Shown here: in pieces, positions 9,548-17,372 of the stretch
Layout of the letters: every line of letters starts with the position of its first letter
Numbering within the stretch: the stretch's first letter is position 1
Assembly (NCBI RefSeq): GCF_020171465.1
Contig: NZ_JAIUZR010000003.1
Coordinates: 1,302,001-1,366,000 of the forward strand
DNA: 64,000 bases
From: Lutimonas saemankumensis
GTDB lineage: Bacteria; Bacteroidota; Bacteroidia; Flavobacteriales; Flavobacteriaceae
Reading direction: 5' to 3'
Program-made: the position numbers and the translations under genes
The notes under the pieces: model-generated
Told to the model about the DNA's origin: nothing
What the model saw: the letters and a program-made list of their open reading frames with translations, nothing else
Database searches by the model: none

Positions 9548-10551
9548 TGTTTCAGAAAAACGTCTCTTTAAAACCTTACAATACCTTTGGCATTGATGTA
9601 ATTGCCGAAAAATTTGTGGAAGTCACATCTGCGGCGATGTTATCTTCGATCCTGTCTTTGAACAAGGATGTGATTATTTTAAGCGGCGGAAGTAACATCC
9701 TGTTGACGAAGGATTTGTCAAAACCTGTTGTGCTTCTCAAGAATAAAGGAATAAAGATCATTGATACATTTGAGGACCATGTGATTGTGCAGGCTGAGGC
9801 CGGCGAAAACTGGCATGATTTTGTCATTTGGTGTCTGGAAAAGGATTTCGGTGGATTGGAAAACTTGTCCCTGATACCTGGAAATGTGGGAACTTCGCCA
9901 ATGCAGAATATAGGGGCCTATGGCGTTGAAATAAAAGATTGTTTTGTTTCATTGGAGGCGATGGAGATTCAGACTGGAAATACAGTCCGCTTTACCAAAG
10001 AGGAATGTGATTTTGGCTACAGGGAATCGGTATTTAAAAACGAGTTAAAAGGTCAATATGTTATTTTGAACGTCACCTTTAAACTTACAACAATAAATCA
10101 TGCCATTTTTGACGGATACGGGGCGATAAAAGAACAGCTCAAGGAAGATGGTATCCTAAATCCTACCATACAAAATATTTCAGATGCCGTCATCAAAATA
10201 AGACAGTCAAAACTTCCCGATCCGAAAGAAATAGGAAATAGTGGAAGTTTTTTTAAAAATCCTGTGATTTCAGAAGAGCATTTCAAAAAAATTCATTCCA
10301 CCTATCCCAATATGCCTTTCTACAGAATTTCAGAAGAATTTGTAAAAGTTCCTGCAGGTTGGCTCGTTGAGATGTCAGGATTTAAGGGAAAACGATTTGG
10401 AGATGCCGGAATTCACAAAAAGCAAGCCCTGGTCCTCGTCAATTATGATAAGGCAACCGGATCAGAAATACTTGAAGTGGCACGAAAAATTCAAAAAACC
10501 GTTAAACAAAATTTCAACATCTCACTCGAAATGGAAGTTAATATCCTGTAG
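9547..10551 (+). CDS. murB: UDP-N-acetylenolpyruvoylglucosamine reductase
   Basis: Reduces enolpyruvyl-UDP-GlcNAc to UDP-MurNAc, an early cytoplasmic step of peptidoglycan synthesis, with FAD and NADPH. 334 residues, the longer type I form. FAD-binding motifs SGGSNILLT and PGNVGTSPMQNIGAYG are seen. The catalytic serine lies in GNSGSFFKNP and the catalytic glutamate near the C-terminus (SLEMEVNIL). Coupled to the aminotransferase by TAATG. Confidence 0.96.
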   Translation: MFQKNVSLKPYNTFGIDVIAEKFVEVTSAAMLSSILSLNKDVIILSGGSNILLTKDLSKPVVLLKNKGIKIIDTFEDHVIVQAEAGENWHDFVIWCLEKDFGGLENLSLIPGNVGTSPMQNIGAYGVEIKDCFVSLEAMEIQTGNTVRFTKEECDFGYRESVFKNELKGQYVILNVTFKLTTINHAIFDGYGAIKEQLKEDGILNPTIQNISDAVIKIRQSKLPDPKEIGNSGSFFKNPVISEEHFKKIHSTYPNMPFYRISEEFVKVPAGWLVEMSGFKGKRFGDAGIHKKQALVLVNYDKATGSEILEVARKIQKTVKQNFNISLEMEVNIL

Positions 10552-10714
10552 GGATTAAAAAGCCGATCCCACTGTTTATTAAAAAGTTTTTCTACGGTTT
10601 TTGGCTCTTTTTTTACAGTTGAAAAAAAATTGATATAAGAGCTAACATATGTCATAAAATACTTGTCGTATATTTTCTTAACTTTATACAAGAGAACTTC
10701 TAAAGACAATTTCC

Positions 10715-12820
10715 ATGAAAATATATGACGAAAAACACATTAAGAATGTTGCATTTGTTGGAGCCCATAACAGCGGCAAGACCACACTTGCCGAAACTAT
10801 GTTATTTGAAGCAGGATTGATCAATCGACGAGGATCTGTGGAAGATAAAAATACCGTTGCCGATTATCACGACATAGAACACGAAAGAGAAACCTCCATT
10901 TTTGCCACACCTCTTCACACTGAATGGAGAAACTACAAAATAAATATTATTGACACTCCGGGACTCGATGACTTTATAGGCGAAATAGCCTCGACCATGA
11001 GAGTTGCGGATTCTTTGGTTACCGTAGTGAACGCTCAACACGGAGTTGAAGTAGGTACAGAAATCATCTGGCAATACATCAACAGATTCAGTCGCCCTAC
11101 CTTATTCGTTGTCAATCAGATCGATCATCCTCAGGCTAATTTTGACAATAGTTATCAAAGCATCGTTGATCTTGTGGGAAACAACGCTGTGAAGATCCAG
11201 TATCCTATACTTCTTGACGGCGCTCAGTGTATTGTGGATGTACTGAAGATGAAATGTTACAAATTCAAACCAGAGGGCGGGAAACCTGAAAAACTTGAAA
11301 TTCCGGAAAGTGAATCGGAAACAGCTAACTATTTGCATAATGAACTGGTGGAAAAAGCTGCAGAAAACGATGAGGAATTGATGGAACTTTATTTTGATAA
11401 GGGAACTTTGAATGAAGATGAGATGAGACTGGGAATTCAGAAAGGTATGTTACATCACGAACTTTTCCCTGTCTTCTGTGTTTCGGCATTGAATGACATG
11501 GGAACGGGAAGATTGATGGGCTTTATTGACAATGTGGCTCCGGCTGCTTCAGACCTTAAACCTGAACAAAGCCTGGAAGGAAACGAAGTATTTTGTAAGG
11601 CCAACGAACCTACGGCCTTGTTTATTTTCAAGACATTTCATGAGCCTAATTTAGGCCAAATCACTTTTTTCAAAGTTAAATCCGGTGAAGTAAACCAAAA
11701 TGACAGATTGAAAAATTCCAGAAATGGCGAAACAGAAAGTCTGAATCAACTTTATATTATGGATGGTAAGAAAAGACATCAGGTCGAAAAACTTACTGCG
11801 GGTGACATTGGGGCCACTCTTAAACTCAAGAACACCGAAACCAATGATACCTTGAGAGATCCAGGAACTGAGATTACCATCAAACCTATAATCTTCCCTC
11901 AGCCAAGGATTAGAAAAGCGGTGGAAGCGGAAAACAAGAAAGACGAAGAAAAACTGAATGAGGTTCTTAAAAAGATGCACAGTCAGGATCCAACAATCGA
12001 AATAAAATACAGTAATGAACTCCGGCAACAGATACTGTCCTGTCAGGGGGAATTACATTTGGCAACCATTGACTGGACCTTAAAAAACCTTTATGGAATC
12101 AAGGCAATCTTTAACCAGCCAAGAGTGGCCTACAGAGAAACCATTCAGCGTGCTGCAACCCAAAGTTATAAACACAAAAAGCAATCAGGTGGTGCCGGTC
12201 AGTTTGGTGAAGTTCATTTAAAAATTGAGCCTTGGTATGAAGGAATGGATGAACCGGAAGGATTCAATATTAGAGGTAAGGAAGAAGTTGATCTGAAATG
12301 GGGCGGTAAATTGATTTTTTACAACTGTATTACAGGTGGTGTGATCGATACGCGTTATTTACCTGCCATCATGAAAGGAATTCTGGAGGTCATGGAAGAA
12401 GGCCCTCTAACCGGGTCCTATGCCCGAGACATTCGAGTAATGGTCTTTGATGGAAAAATGCACTCAGTGGATTCTAATGATATTTCTTTTAAAATCGCAG
12501 GAGCTCACGCGTTTAAAGCAGCATTCCTGGATGCAAAACCAAAATTACTCGAGCCAATCCTTGACCTGGAAGTCAAAGTGCCAGAGGAATTATTAGGAAA
12601 TGTAATGACCGATCTTCAATCTAGACGTTCCATAATAATGGGAATGGACAGCGATGGTAAACATCAGATCATAAAAGCAAAAGTACCAGAAGCGGAGATG
12701 TATAAATATTCTACAAGTCTTAGATCACAAACGCAGGGACGGGCTACTTTCAGTACGAAGTTTGCTTCTTTTGAACCGGTTCCATCAAACGTTCAAAGCG
12801 AATTGATTCAGGAGGCCTAA
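10715..12820 (+). CDS. Divergent elongation factor G paralogue (EF-G2-like)
   Basis: 701 residues with the full EF-G layout: GTPase domain, domain II, and domains III-V including YRETIQRAA and the C-terminal RRSIIMGMDSDG block. The GTPase motifs are altered. The P-loop is GAHNSGKTT. Switch I has RETS in place of RGIT. The switch II motif is DTPGLDDF, so the catalytic histidine of DTPGH is a leucine. The G4 motif is NQID in place of NKxD. Bacteroides is known to have an EF-G paralogue without GTPase activity that supports slow translation in starvation; this gene may be its counterpart. It is not a tetracycline-protection gene by any specific feature I see. Confidence 0.82.
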   Translation: MKIYDEKHIKNVAFVGAHNSGKTTLAETMLFEAGLINRRGSVEDKNTVADYHDIEHERETSIFATPLHTEWRNYKINIIDTPGLDDFIGEIASTMRVADSLVTVVNAQHGVEVGTEIIWQYINRFSRPTLFVVNQIDHPQANFDNSYQSIVDLVGNNAVKIQYPILLDGAQCIVDVLKMKCYKFKPEGGKPEKLEIPESESETANYLHNELVEKAAENDEELMELYFDKGTLNEDEMRLGIQKGMLHHELFPVFCVSALNDMGTGRLMGFIDNVAPAASDLKPEQSLEGNEVFCKANEPTALFIFKTFHEPNLGQITFFKVKSGEVNQNDRLKNSRNGETESLNQLYIMDGKKRHQVEKLTAGDIGATLKLKNTETNDTLRDPGTEITIKPIIFPQPRIRKAVEAENKKDEEKLNEVLKKMHSQDPTIEIKYSNELRQQILSCQGELHLATIDWTLKNLYGIKAIFNQPRVAYRETIQRAATQSYKHKKQSGGAGQFGEVHLKIEPWYEGMDEPEGFNIRGKEEVDLKWGGKLIFYNCITGGVIDTRYLPAIMKGILEVMEEGPLTGSYARDIRVMVFDGKMHSVDSNDISFKIAGAHAFKAAFLDAKPKLLEPILDLEVKVPEELLGNVMTDLQSRRSIIMGMDSDGKHQIIKAKVPEAEMYKYSTSLRSQTQGRATFSTKFASFEPVPSNVQSELIQEA

Positions 12821-12839
12821 ATTCTGGAATTAACTTTTA

Positions 12840-12873
12840 CCCATCAAAAATTTTTTTTGATGGGTTTTTTTTT
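12840..12873 (+). terminator. Terminator after the EF-G paralogue
   Basis: Perfect 11-bp stem CCCATCAAAAA / TTTTTGATGGG with a 3-base loop, followed by nine T residues, 20 bases after the stop. Confidence 0.88.
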
Positions 12874-12887
12874 GACCTTAGCTGCTT

Positions 12888-13655
12888 ATGAAAATATTCC
12901 GATCAGAAAGTTTTGTTGATTATAAGACCTACACTTTTAATTATGCAACTTATTGCATAAAGGAAAAGAAAAGTGAATTACCTGAAATTTATGACAAAGG
13001 ATTCCTGCCTTATTCCAATAATACAGATCTAAAAGTGGAGACTTATTATCTTGCAAGAAGCCTCAGGATTGAATTATCAGACTACAAAGAAACTTCTGAG
13101 AACAGACGCGTTGACAGGAAAATTCAGGAGATAAATCCTTCCTTCGAAGTTATCCCGGTAAAAGATTTTAATCTCAAAGACCCGGTATTCCTGTCCTATT
13201 GTTTTGATTTTGCAAACAAGCGTTTCAGCGAACCCATAAGTATGAATCGGCTGGAATATATATTTAGCGCCAAAAGTGTCAGCCATGTTTTTCGATTTAG
13301 AGCTGATGGTAAACCTGTGGGCTATGTCATTGCGATTATCGAGAATGACACCCTGCATTACTGGTTCGCATTTTTCGACCTGGACAACCCAAAATATTCT
13401 TTGGGTAAATGGATGATGTTCAGTGTTATTCGCTGGGCTTTTGAAAATGATCTTTCATATGTTTATTTAGGTACCTGTTATGGAGAAAAGTCTTTGTATA
13501 AAGTTAGAGACTTTAAGGGTTTGTCATACTTTGATGGCAATCAATGGGTTAAAAATGTAAAGTCTTTAAAATTGAAATGCAGGGCCGACGGTAATTTTGT
13601 GGTAGATACCTTCAAACAGGATACGGATTTATTCCTGGAAAATCTCAATGTTTAG
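12888..13655 (+). CDS. Aminoacyl-tRNA-protein transferase (ATE/Bpt)-like protein
   Basis: A 255-residue protein resembling the arginyl/leucyl-tRNA-protein transferases of the N-degron pathway, which have a GNAT-like fold. The C-terminal half shows the family pattern: GKPVGYVIA, then DNPKYSLGKWMMFSVIRWA and YVYLGTCYGEKSLYK. The N-terminal half keeps the spacing (DKGFLPYS, then SENRRVDRKI) but lacks the clustered cysteines of canonical ATE1 proteins, so cofactor binding there seems lost. Activity is inferred from family resemblance only. Confidence 0.65.
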   Translation: MKIFRSESFVDYKTYTFNYATYCIKEKKSELPEIYDKGFLPYSNNTDLKVETYYLARSLRIELSDYKETSENRRVDRKIQEINPSFEVIPVKDFNLKDPVFLSYCFDFANKRFSEPISMNRLEYIFSAKSVSHVFRFRADGKPVGYVIAIIENDTLHYWFAFFDLDNPKYSLGKWMMFSVIRWAFENDLSYVYLGTCYGEKSLYKVRDFKGLSYFDGNQWVKNVKSLKLKCRADGNFVVDTFKQDTDLFLENLNV

Positions 13656-13749
13656 ACATTTCGATCAGTTCTTAAAGTAATTATAAAGTGGAGCAAAAGT
13701 TTTTCTTTAAGATAGGAAATCATTAATTTTGCCCCATAATTTTTTCGAT

Positions 13750-13971
13750 ATGAAATTACTTCTTTTAAGCATAATTCTTTTAGGTCTGGGCTTTGCTGGA
13801 ATAGCGATTAAGATCTGGGCCAAAAAAGACGGTGAGTTCGACGGAACCTGTGCCGGAAAAAATGTTAGACTCAAAGCGGAAGGAATAACTTGTGGCTGTG
13901 GTAAGGAAGGGAGTTGTTCAACAAACCTTGACAACAAAGAAGCTGATCTAAGTCCAAAGAGTATAAGTTAA
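13750..13971 (+). CDS. Small membrane or secreted cysteine-rich protein
   Basis: A protein of about 73 residues starting at ATG 13750; a TTG at 13729 would add seven residues before the membrane helix and is less likely. One helix (LLLLSIILLGLGFAGIAIKI) is followed by a short domain with four cysteines, GTCAGKN then ITCGCGKEGSC. I recognise this as a recurrent Flavobacteriaceae small protein without a known role. It ends six bases before the glycosyltransferase gene. Confidence 0.65.
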   Translation: MKLLLLSIILLGLGFAGIAIKIWAKKDGEFDGTCAGKNVRLKAEGITCGCGKEGSCSTNLDNKEADLSPKSIS

Positions 13972-13976
13972 AAAAG

Positions 13977-15080
13977 ATGTTATTGCTTATAGCATTTTAC
14001 TTTATTATACTGGTTCAACTCTATTTTCATCTTTTCTTATTTCTTAAATTCTCGAATTACTCCAGGATACACGCAAAAGATCCTTCAGTTGGAGTGAGTA
14101 TCATCATTTGCGCAAAAAATGAGGCCGACAATTTAAAGGAATTACTTCCTTCACTTGCGAATCAGCAACATGAAAATTTTGAGATCATATTAGTCAATGA
14201 CGGTTCTGAGGATGAAACAATTAAGATATTTCGATCCTTTGAGAAACAATATTCCAAAGCGGTATTCACGATAAAAGTCGTTCATATAGACAAAAAAGAT
14301 TCCAAAGGCAAAAAATCTGCTTTGGCTCAAGGGATCAGTCATGCTGATCATGAATGGATTTTATTGACTGATGCTGATTGTGTTCCGGTGAGCCATCAGT
14401 GGATCACATTAATGACTTCCGCTTTAAACGAACAAACAGAAATTGTCCTGGGTTACGGCGCCTATGAAAAAATCGAAAGATCCTTTTTGAACAAACTTAT
14501 TCGTTTTGAAACCTTAGTCACCGGCATGCAGTACTTCTCCTATGCTTTGGCCGGAAAACCATATATGGGGGTGGGCAGAAATCTTGCATATAAAAAATCG
14601 AGTTTTGACAGGGTGGATGGCTTTTCAAATCATATCAATGTTAAATCCGGTGATGATGACCTGCTTATTTCGGAAATTGCCGATGATTCAAATACGCAGA
14701 TATGCTCAATCAGGGAATCGTTCACCATATCTATTGCGCCTAAATCTCTATCAGGATGGATCAAGCAAAAAAGAAGGCATATTACAACCGCGGATCATTA
14801 TAAGAATAATATCAAATTTCTCCTGGGTTTATTCTATCTTTCTCAACTTTCTTTTTACATACTTTTTGTTGCTCTCATGATTAGCGGAAATTTTCTGCCG
14901 GCAGTTATTTTTGGATTTTTCTTAAGATTCCTTTTCTGGTATTTGAACCTTTCAAAAGCCGCCTCGAAGTTAAACGAAAAAGATTTGGTCCTATTTGGAC
15001 CTTTGTATGAAATTTCAATTATATTTATGCAGTTGTATATCTATTTAAGAAATTTAGTTACTCCCCCAAAACATTGGTAA
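13977..15080 (+). CDS. Family 2 glycosyltransferase, membrane-bound
   Basis: A 367-residue GT-A fold enzyme. It has an N-terminal membrane helix, nucleotide-sugar binding motifs IICAKNEADNLKELL and ILVNDGSEDET, the metal site TDADCVP, and an acceptor-side motif KQKRRHITTADHY. C-terminal membrane helices lie around residues 280-325. Similar enzymes build envelope glycans or glycolipids. The sigma-factor gene follows 7 bases later, suggesting one transcript. Confidence 0.85.
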   Translation: MLLLIAFYFIILVQLYFHLFLFLKFSNYSRIHAKDPSVGVSIIICAKNEADNLKELLPSLANQQHENFEIILVNDGSEDETIKIFRSFEKQYSKAVFTIKVVHIDKKDSKGKKSALAQGISHADHEWILLTDADCVPVSHQWITLMTSALNEQTEIVLGYGAYEKIERSFLNKLIRFETLVTGMQYFSYALAGKPYMGVGRNLAYKKSSFDRVDGFSNHINVKSGDDDLLISEIADDSNTQICSIRESFTISIAPKSLSGWIKQKRRHITTADHYKNNIKFLLGLFYLSQLSFYILFVALMISGNFLPAVIFGFFLRFLFWYLNLSKAASKLNEKDLVLFGPLYEISIIFMQLYIYLRNLVTPPKHW

Positions 15081-15087
15081 TCAAAAC

Positions 15088-15642
15088 ATGAGCGACATAA
15101 AAGACATCAGTTTATTAATTGATCAGGCCAAAAAAGGGGAACAAAAGGCTTTTAATGACCTCCTTAACTTATATTGGAAAGAAGTTTATCTTTTTCAGTT
15201 GAACAAATGCAAGAATGAAGATGAGGCAGAGGACATCACGATAAAAGCTTTTGCCAAAGCCTTTGATAAAATTGACAGTTACGATGAAAAATTCCAGTTC
15301 AACACCTGGCTGATCACAATTGCTCAAAACCTATATATTGATCATTTGAGAAAGAAAAAAACTGAAACTGTCTCTTTAAATAAAAACCGAAAAGAATTTC
15401 ACAGAATTGTCGATGAAGATCCTTCTCCCTCGGACAAACTTATTCAGGAGCAAAATCTTGCCCAGTTAAAAGCGTATATCAGCCAGCTAAAACCGCATTA
15501 TCAGGAAGTGATCAACCTCAGGTATTTTCAGGAATTAAGTTATAAGGAAATGGCGACAAAACTTGATGAACCCATGAACAATATTAAGGTGAAACTGTTA
15601 AGGGCAAAAAAACTTCTTGCCGAGATTATTACGGGGAAATAA
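15088..15642 (+). CDS. ECF-type RNA polymerase sigma factor
   Basis: A 184-residue sigma-70 family protein with only regions 2 and 4. Region 2 spans DEAEDITIKAFAKAFDKI and NTWLITIAQNLYIDHLRKK. Region 4 is VINLRYFQELSYKEMATKL followed by VKLLRAKKLL, the helix-turn-helix for the -35 side. No anti-sigma gene is next to it; the downstream gene is a transporter. Its regulon cannot be read from the window. Confidence 0.9.
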   Translation: MSDIKDISLLIDQAKKGEQKAFNDLLNLYWKEVYLFQLNKCKNEDEAEDITIKAFAKAFDKIDSYDEKFQFNTWLITIAQNLYIDHLRKKKTETVSLNKNRKEFHRIVDEDPSPSDKLIQEQNLAQLKAYISQLKPHYQEVINLRYFQELSYKEMATKLDEPMNNIKVKLLRAKKLLAEIITGK

Positions 15643-15654
15643 TTGATCAAATTT

Positions 15655-16884
15655 ATGAAAGGGAAATTTGGCGATATCATCAAAAATCTGGGGCCAGGTT
15701 TACTTTTTGCAGGTGCTGCCATAGGAGTTTCCCATTTGGTTCAGTCGACACGCGCAGGAGCAGATTTTGGCTTTGGTCTGCTCTGGGCTTTACTTTTGGT
15801 CAATCTTTTTAAATACCCTTTTTTTCAATTTGGACCCAGATATGCCGCTGCAACGGGTGAAAGCCTCATCGATGGTTATAAAAGGCTGGGCACGTGGGTA
15901 TTGATACTCTATTATGTGCTAACTTTTTTAACCATGTTTACCATTCAGGCGGCAGTAACCATAGTGACTGCCGGACTGGCTCAAAACCTCTTCGGCCTGA
16001 CCTCAAACCTGACGATCTGGAGCCTTGTCATCACCATTATAAGTCTCGTTATTCTTCTTTTGGGGAAATATCATATCCTTGACAAAACGATGAAAATCAT
16101 TATTTCTGTTTTAGCCATAAGTTCTGTTATTGCAGTCGGTATTGCTGCCTTCAAAACAGACCAGAGTTTTTCACTCGCTCCTCAATTTCCCAAGGGAACA
16201 ATTGAGGTTGCCTTTCTTATAGCTTTCCTTGGCTGGATGCCGGCTCCCTTAGACATTTCAACCTGGCATTCCTTGTGGGCTATAGAAAAGCAAAAGGATA
16301 CGGTCAAGGATTTTAACCGGCAAAGAGCCCTCACCGATTTCAATATCGGATACATATCTACTGTTTTCCTGGGTATCTGTTTTATGAGCCTTGGAGCTTT
16401 TGTCATGTTTTATTCGTCAGAAGAAATCAGTCAGGGAGCCAGTGGATTCGCAAGTCAGCTGATCAGTCTTTACACAGATAACCTGGGAACAGGTGCAGCT
16501 GTGTTTATCGGGGTCGCTGCATTAACAACGATGTTCAGCACTACGCTAACCACCCTGGACGCATCTCCTCGTGCCATGGCCCGAAGTACTGAACTTCTAT
16601 TTAATAAAAAGAACTCTTATTATTACCTGATATGGATACTTACCTTATCGACAGGAACACTTATCATTCTTGGCTATTTTAAGGCGAGTATGATCACTTT
16701 TGTAAAAGTTGCTACAATTATTTCCTTTCTAACAGCTCCTTTTTACGCTGTAGCCAACCTTTTACTTGTTACCGGAAAACATATGCCTAAACAGGCAAAA
16801 CCATCTTTGGCTTTGAGAATTCTCAGTTATTTGGGAATCGCTTTTCTCATATTTTTCAGCATCTTTTATCTAACAAACATCTAA
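15655..16884 (+). CDS. Nramp-related membrane transporter lacking the DPGN motif
   Basis: About 409 residues and 11 or so membrane helices with the Nramp (SLC11) pattern. I prefer ATG 15655 over a TTG at 15643. In the first helix the metal-binding DPGN is replaced (LLFAGAAIGVSHLVQSTRAG), and in helix 6 the usual MPH region reads GWMPAPLDISTWHS. Canonical Nramp proteins use that Asp/Asn and Met to bind Mn/Fe. The substrate here may therefore differ, as in Nramp-related Mg or Al transporters. It follows the sigma-factor gene closely. Confidence 0.75.
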   Translation: MKGKFGDIIKNLGPGLLFAGAAIGVSHLVQSTRAGADFGFGLLWALLLVNLFKYPFFQFGPRYAAATGESLIDGYKRLGTWVLILYYVLTFLTMFTIQAAVTIVTAGLAQNLFGLTSNLTIWSLVITIISLVILLLGKYHILDKTMKIIISVLAISSVIAVGIAAFKTDQSFSLAPQFPKGTIEVAFLIAFLGWMPAPLDISTWHSLWAIEKQKDTVKDFNRQRALTDFNIGYISTVFLGICFMSLGAFVMFYSSEEISQGASGFASQLISLYTDNLGTGAAVFIGVAALTTMFSTTLTTLDASPRAMARSTELLFNKKNSYYYLIWILTLSTGTLIILGYFKASMITFVKVATIISFLTAPFYAVANLLLVTGKHMPKQAKPSLALRILSYLGIAFLIFFSIFYLTNI

Positions 16885-16933
16885 TTCAGTACTTTACGCC
16901 TTGAATTAAGTACGGGTTTATAAAAAATAGTAC

Positions 16934-16941
16934 TATCTTTG
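16934..16941 (+). promoter_or_regulatory. -7 promoter element of the cold-shock gene
   Basis: TATCTTTG matches the Bacteroidota -7 consensus TAnnTTTG exactly and lies 23 bases before the cold-shock start codon. No clear -33 TTTG is seen. Confidence 0.55.
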
Positions 16942-16964
16942 TACTTTAATTATAATTTATTACA

Positions 16965-17156
16965 ATGTTACAAGGAACAGTAAAATTCTTCAATGAATCC
17001 AAAGGTTATGGATTTATCACTGAAGAGGGTTCAAACAAAGAGCATTTTGTTCACATTTCTGGTTTAATTGACAAAGTTAAAGAAGGAGATGCAGTTGAAT
17101 TCGATTTAAAAGAAGGTAAAAAAGGATTAAACGCAGTAAATGTGAAGACCATTTAA
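16965..17156 (+). CDS. Cold-shock domain protein (CspA family)
   Basis: A 63-residue single-domain OB-fold RNA/DNA chaperone. RNP1 is KGYGFIT and RNP2 is HFVHIS, with GTVKFFNESKGY at the start. It binds single-stranded nucleic acid and is usually induced by cold or growth changes. Monocistronic, with its own promoter and terminator. Confidence 0.95.
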   Translation: MLQGTVKFFNESKGYGFITEEGSNKEHFVHISGLIDKVKEGDAVEFDLKEGKKGLNAVNVKTI

Positions 17157-17185
17157 TATTTGGCTTTAATTTTTTTAATTGACAG

Positions 17186-17212
17186 AACCTATTCGTATGA
17201 ATAGGTTTTTTT
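17186..17212 (+). terminator. Terminator of the cold-shock gene
   Basis: Perfect 9-bp stem AACCTATTC / GAATAGGTT with a GTAT loop and a T run. Confidence 0.9.
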
Positions 17213-17283
17213 GTTTAAATTTTAAATGTTTTCCCTATTTCTTAAAACATGATAAATATCAATAAATAAGAACTCTTGAATTT

Positions 17284-17291
17284 TATTTTTG
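17284..17291 (+). promoter_or_regulatory. -7 promoter element of the 601-residue unknown gene
   Basis: TATTTTTG is an exact TAnnTTTG match. It lies just before a possible GTG start (17298) and 81 bases before ATG 17373. Transcription would begin at or after the GTG, which favours the ATG as the true start. Confidence 0.5.
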
Positions 17292-17372
17292 TAGGCTGTG
17301 CGAACTGTTACCAAAAAAAGCTTGGATCAATGGTTCGAATTTACTTTACGAATACTGAAAAAAGAGAAACAA

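Noticed and set aside
10552-10714. Possible terminator after murB (AGCC ... GGCT with T run)
   Set aside because: The stem is only four bases around a 40-base loop that is itself A/T runs; too weak to call.
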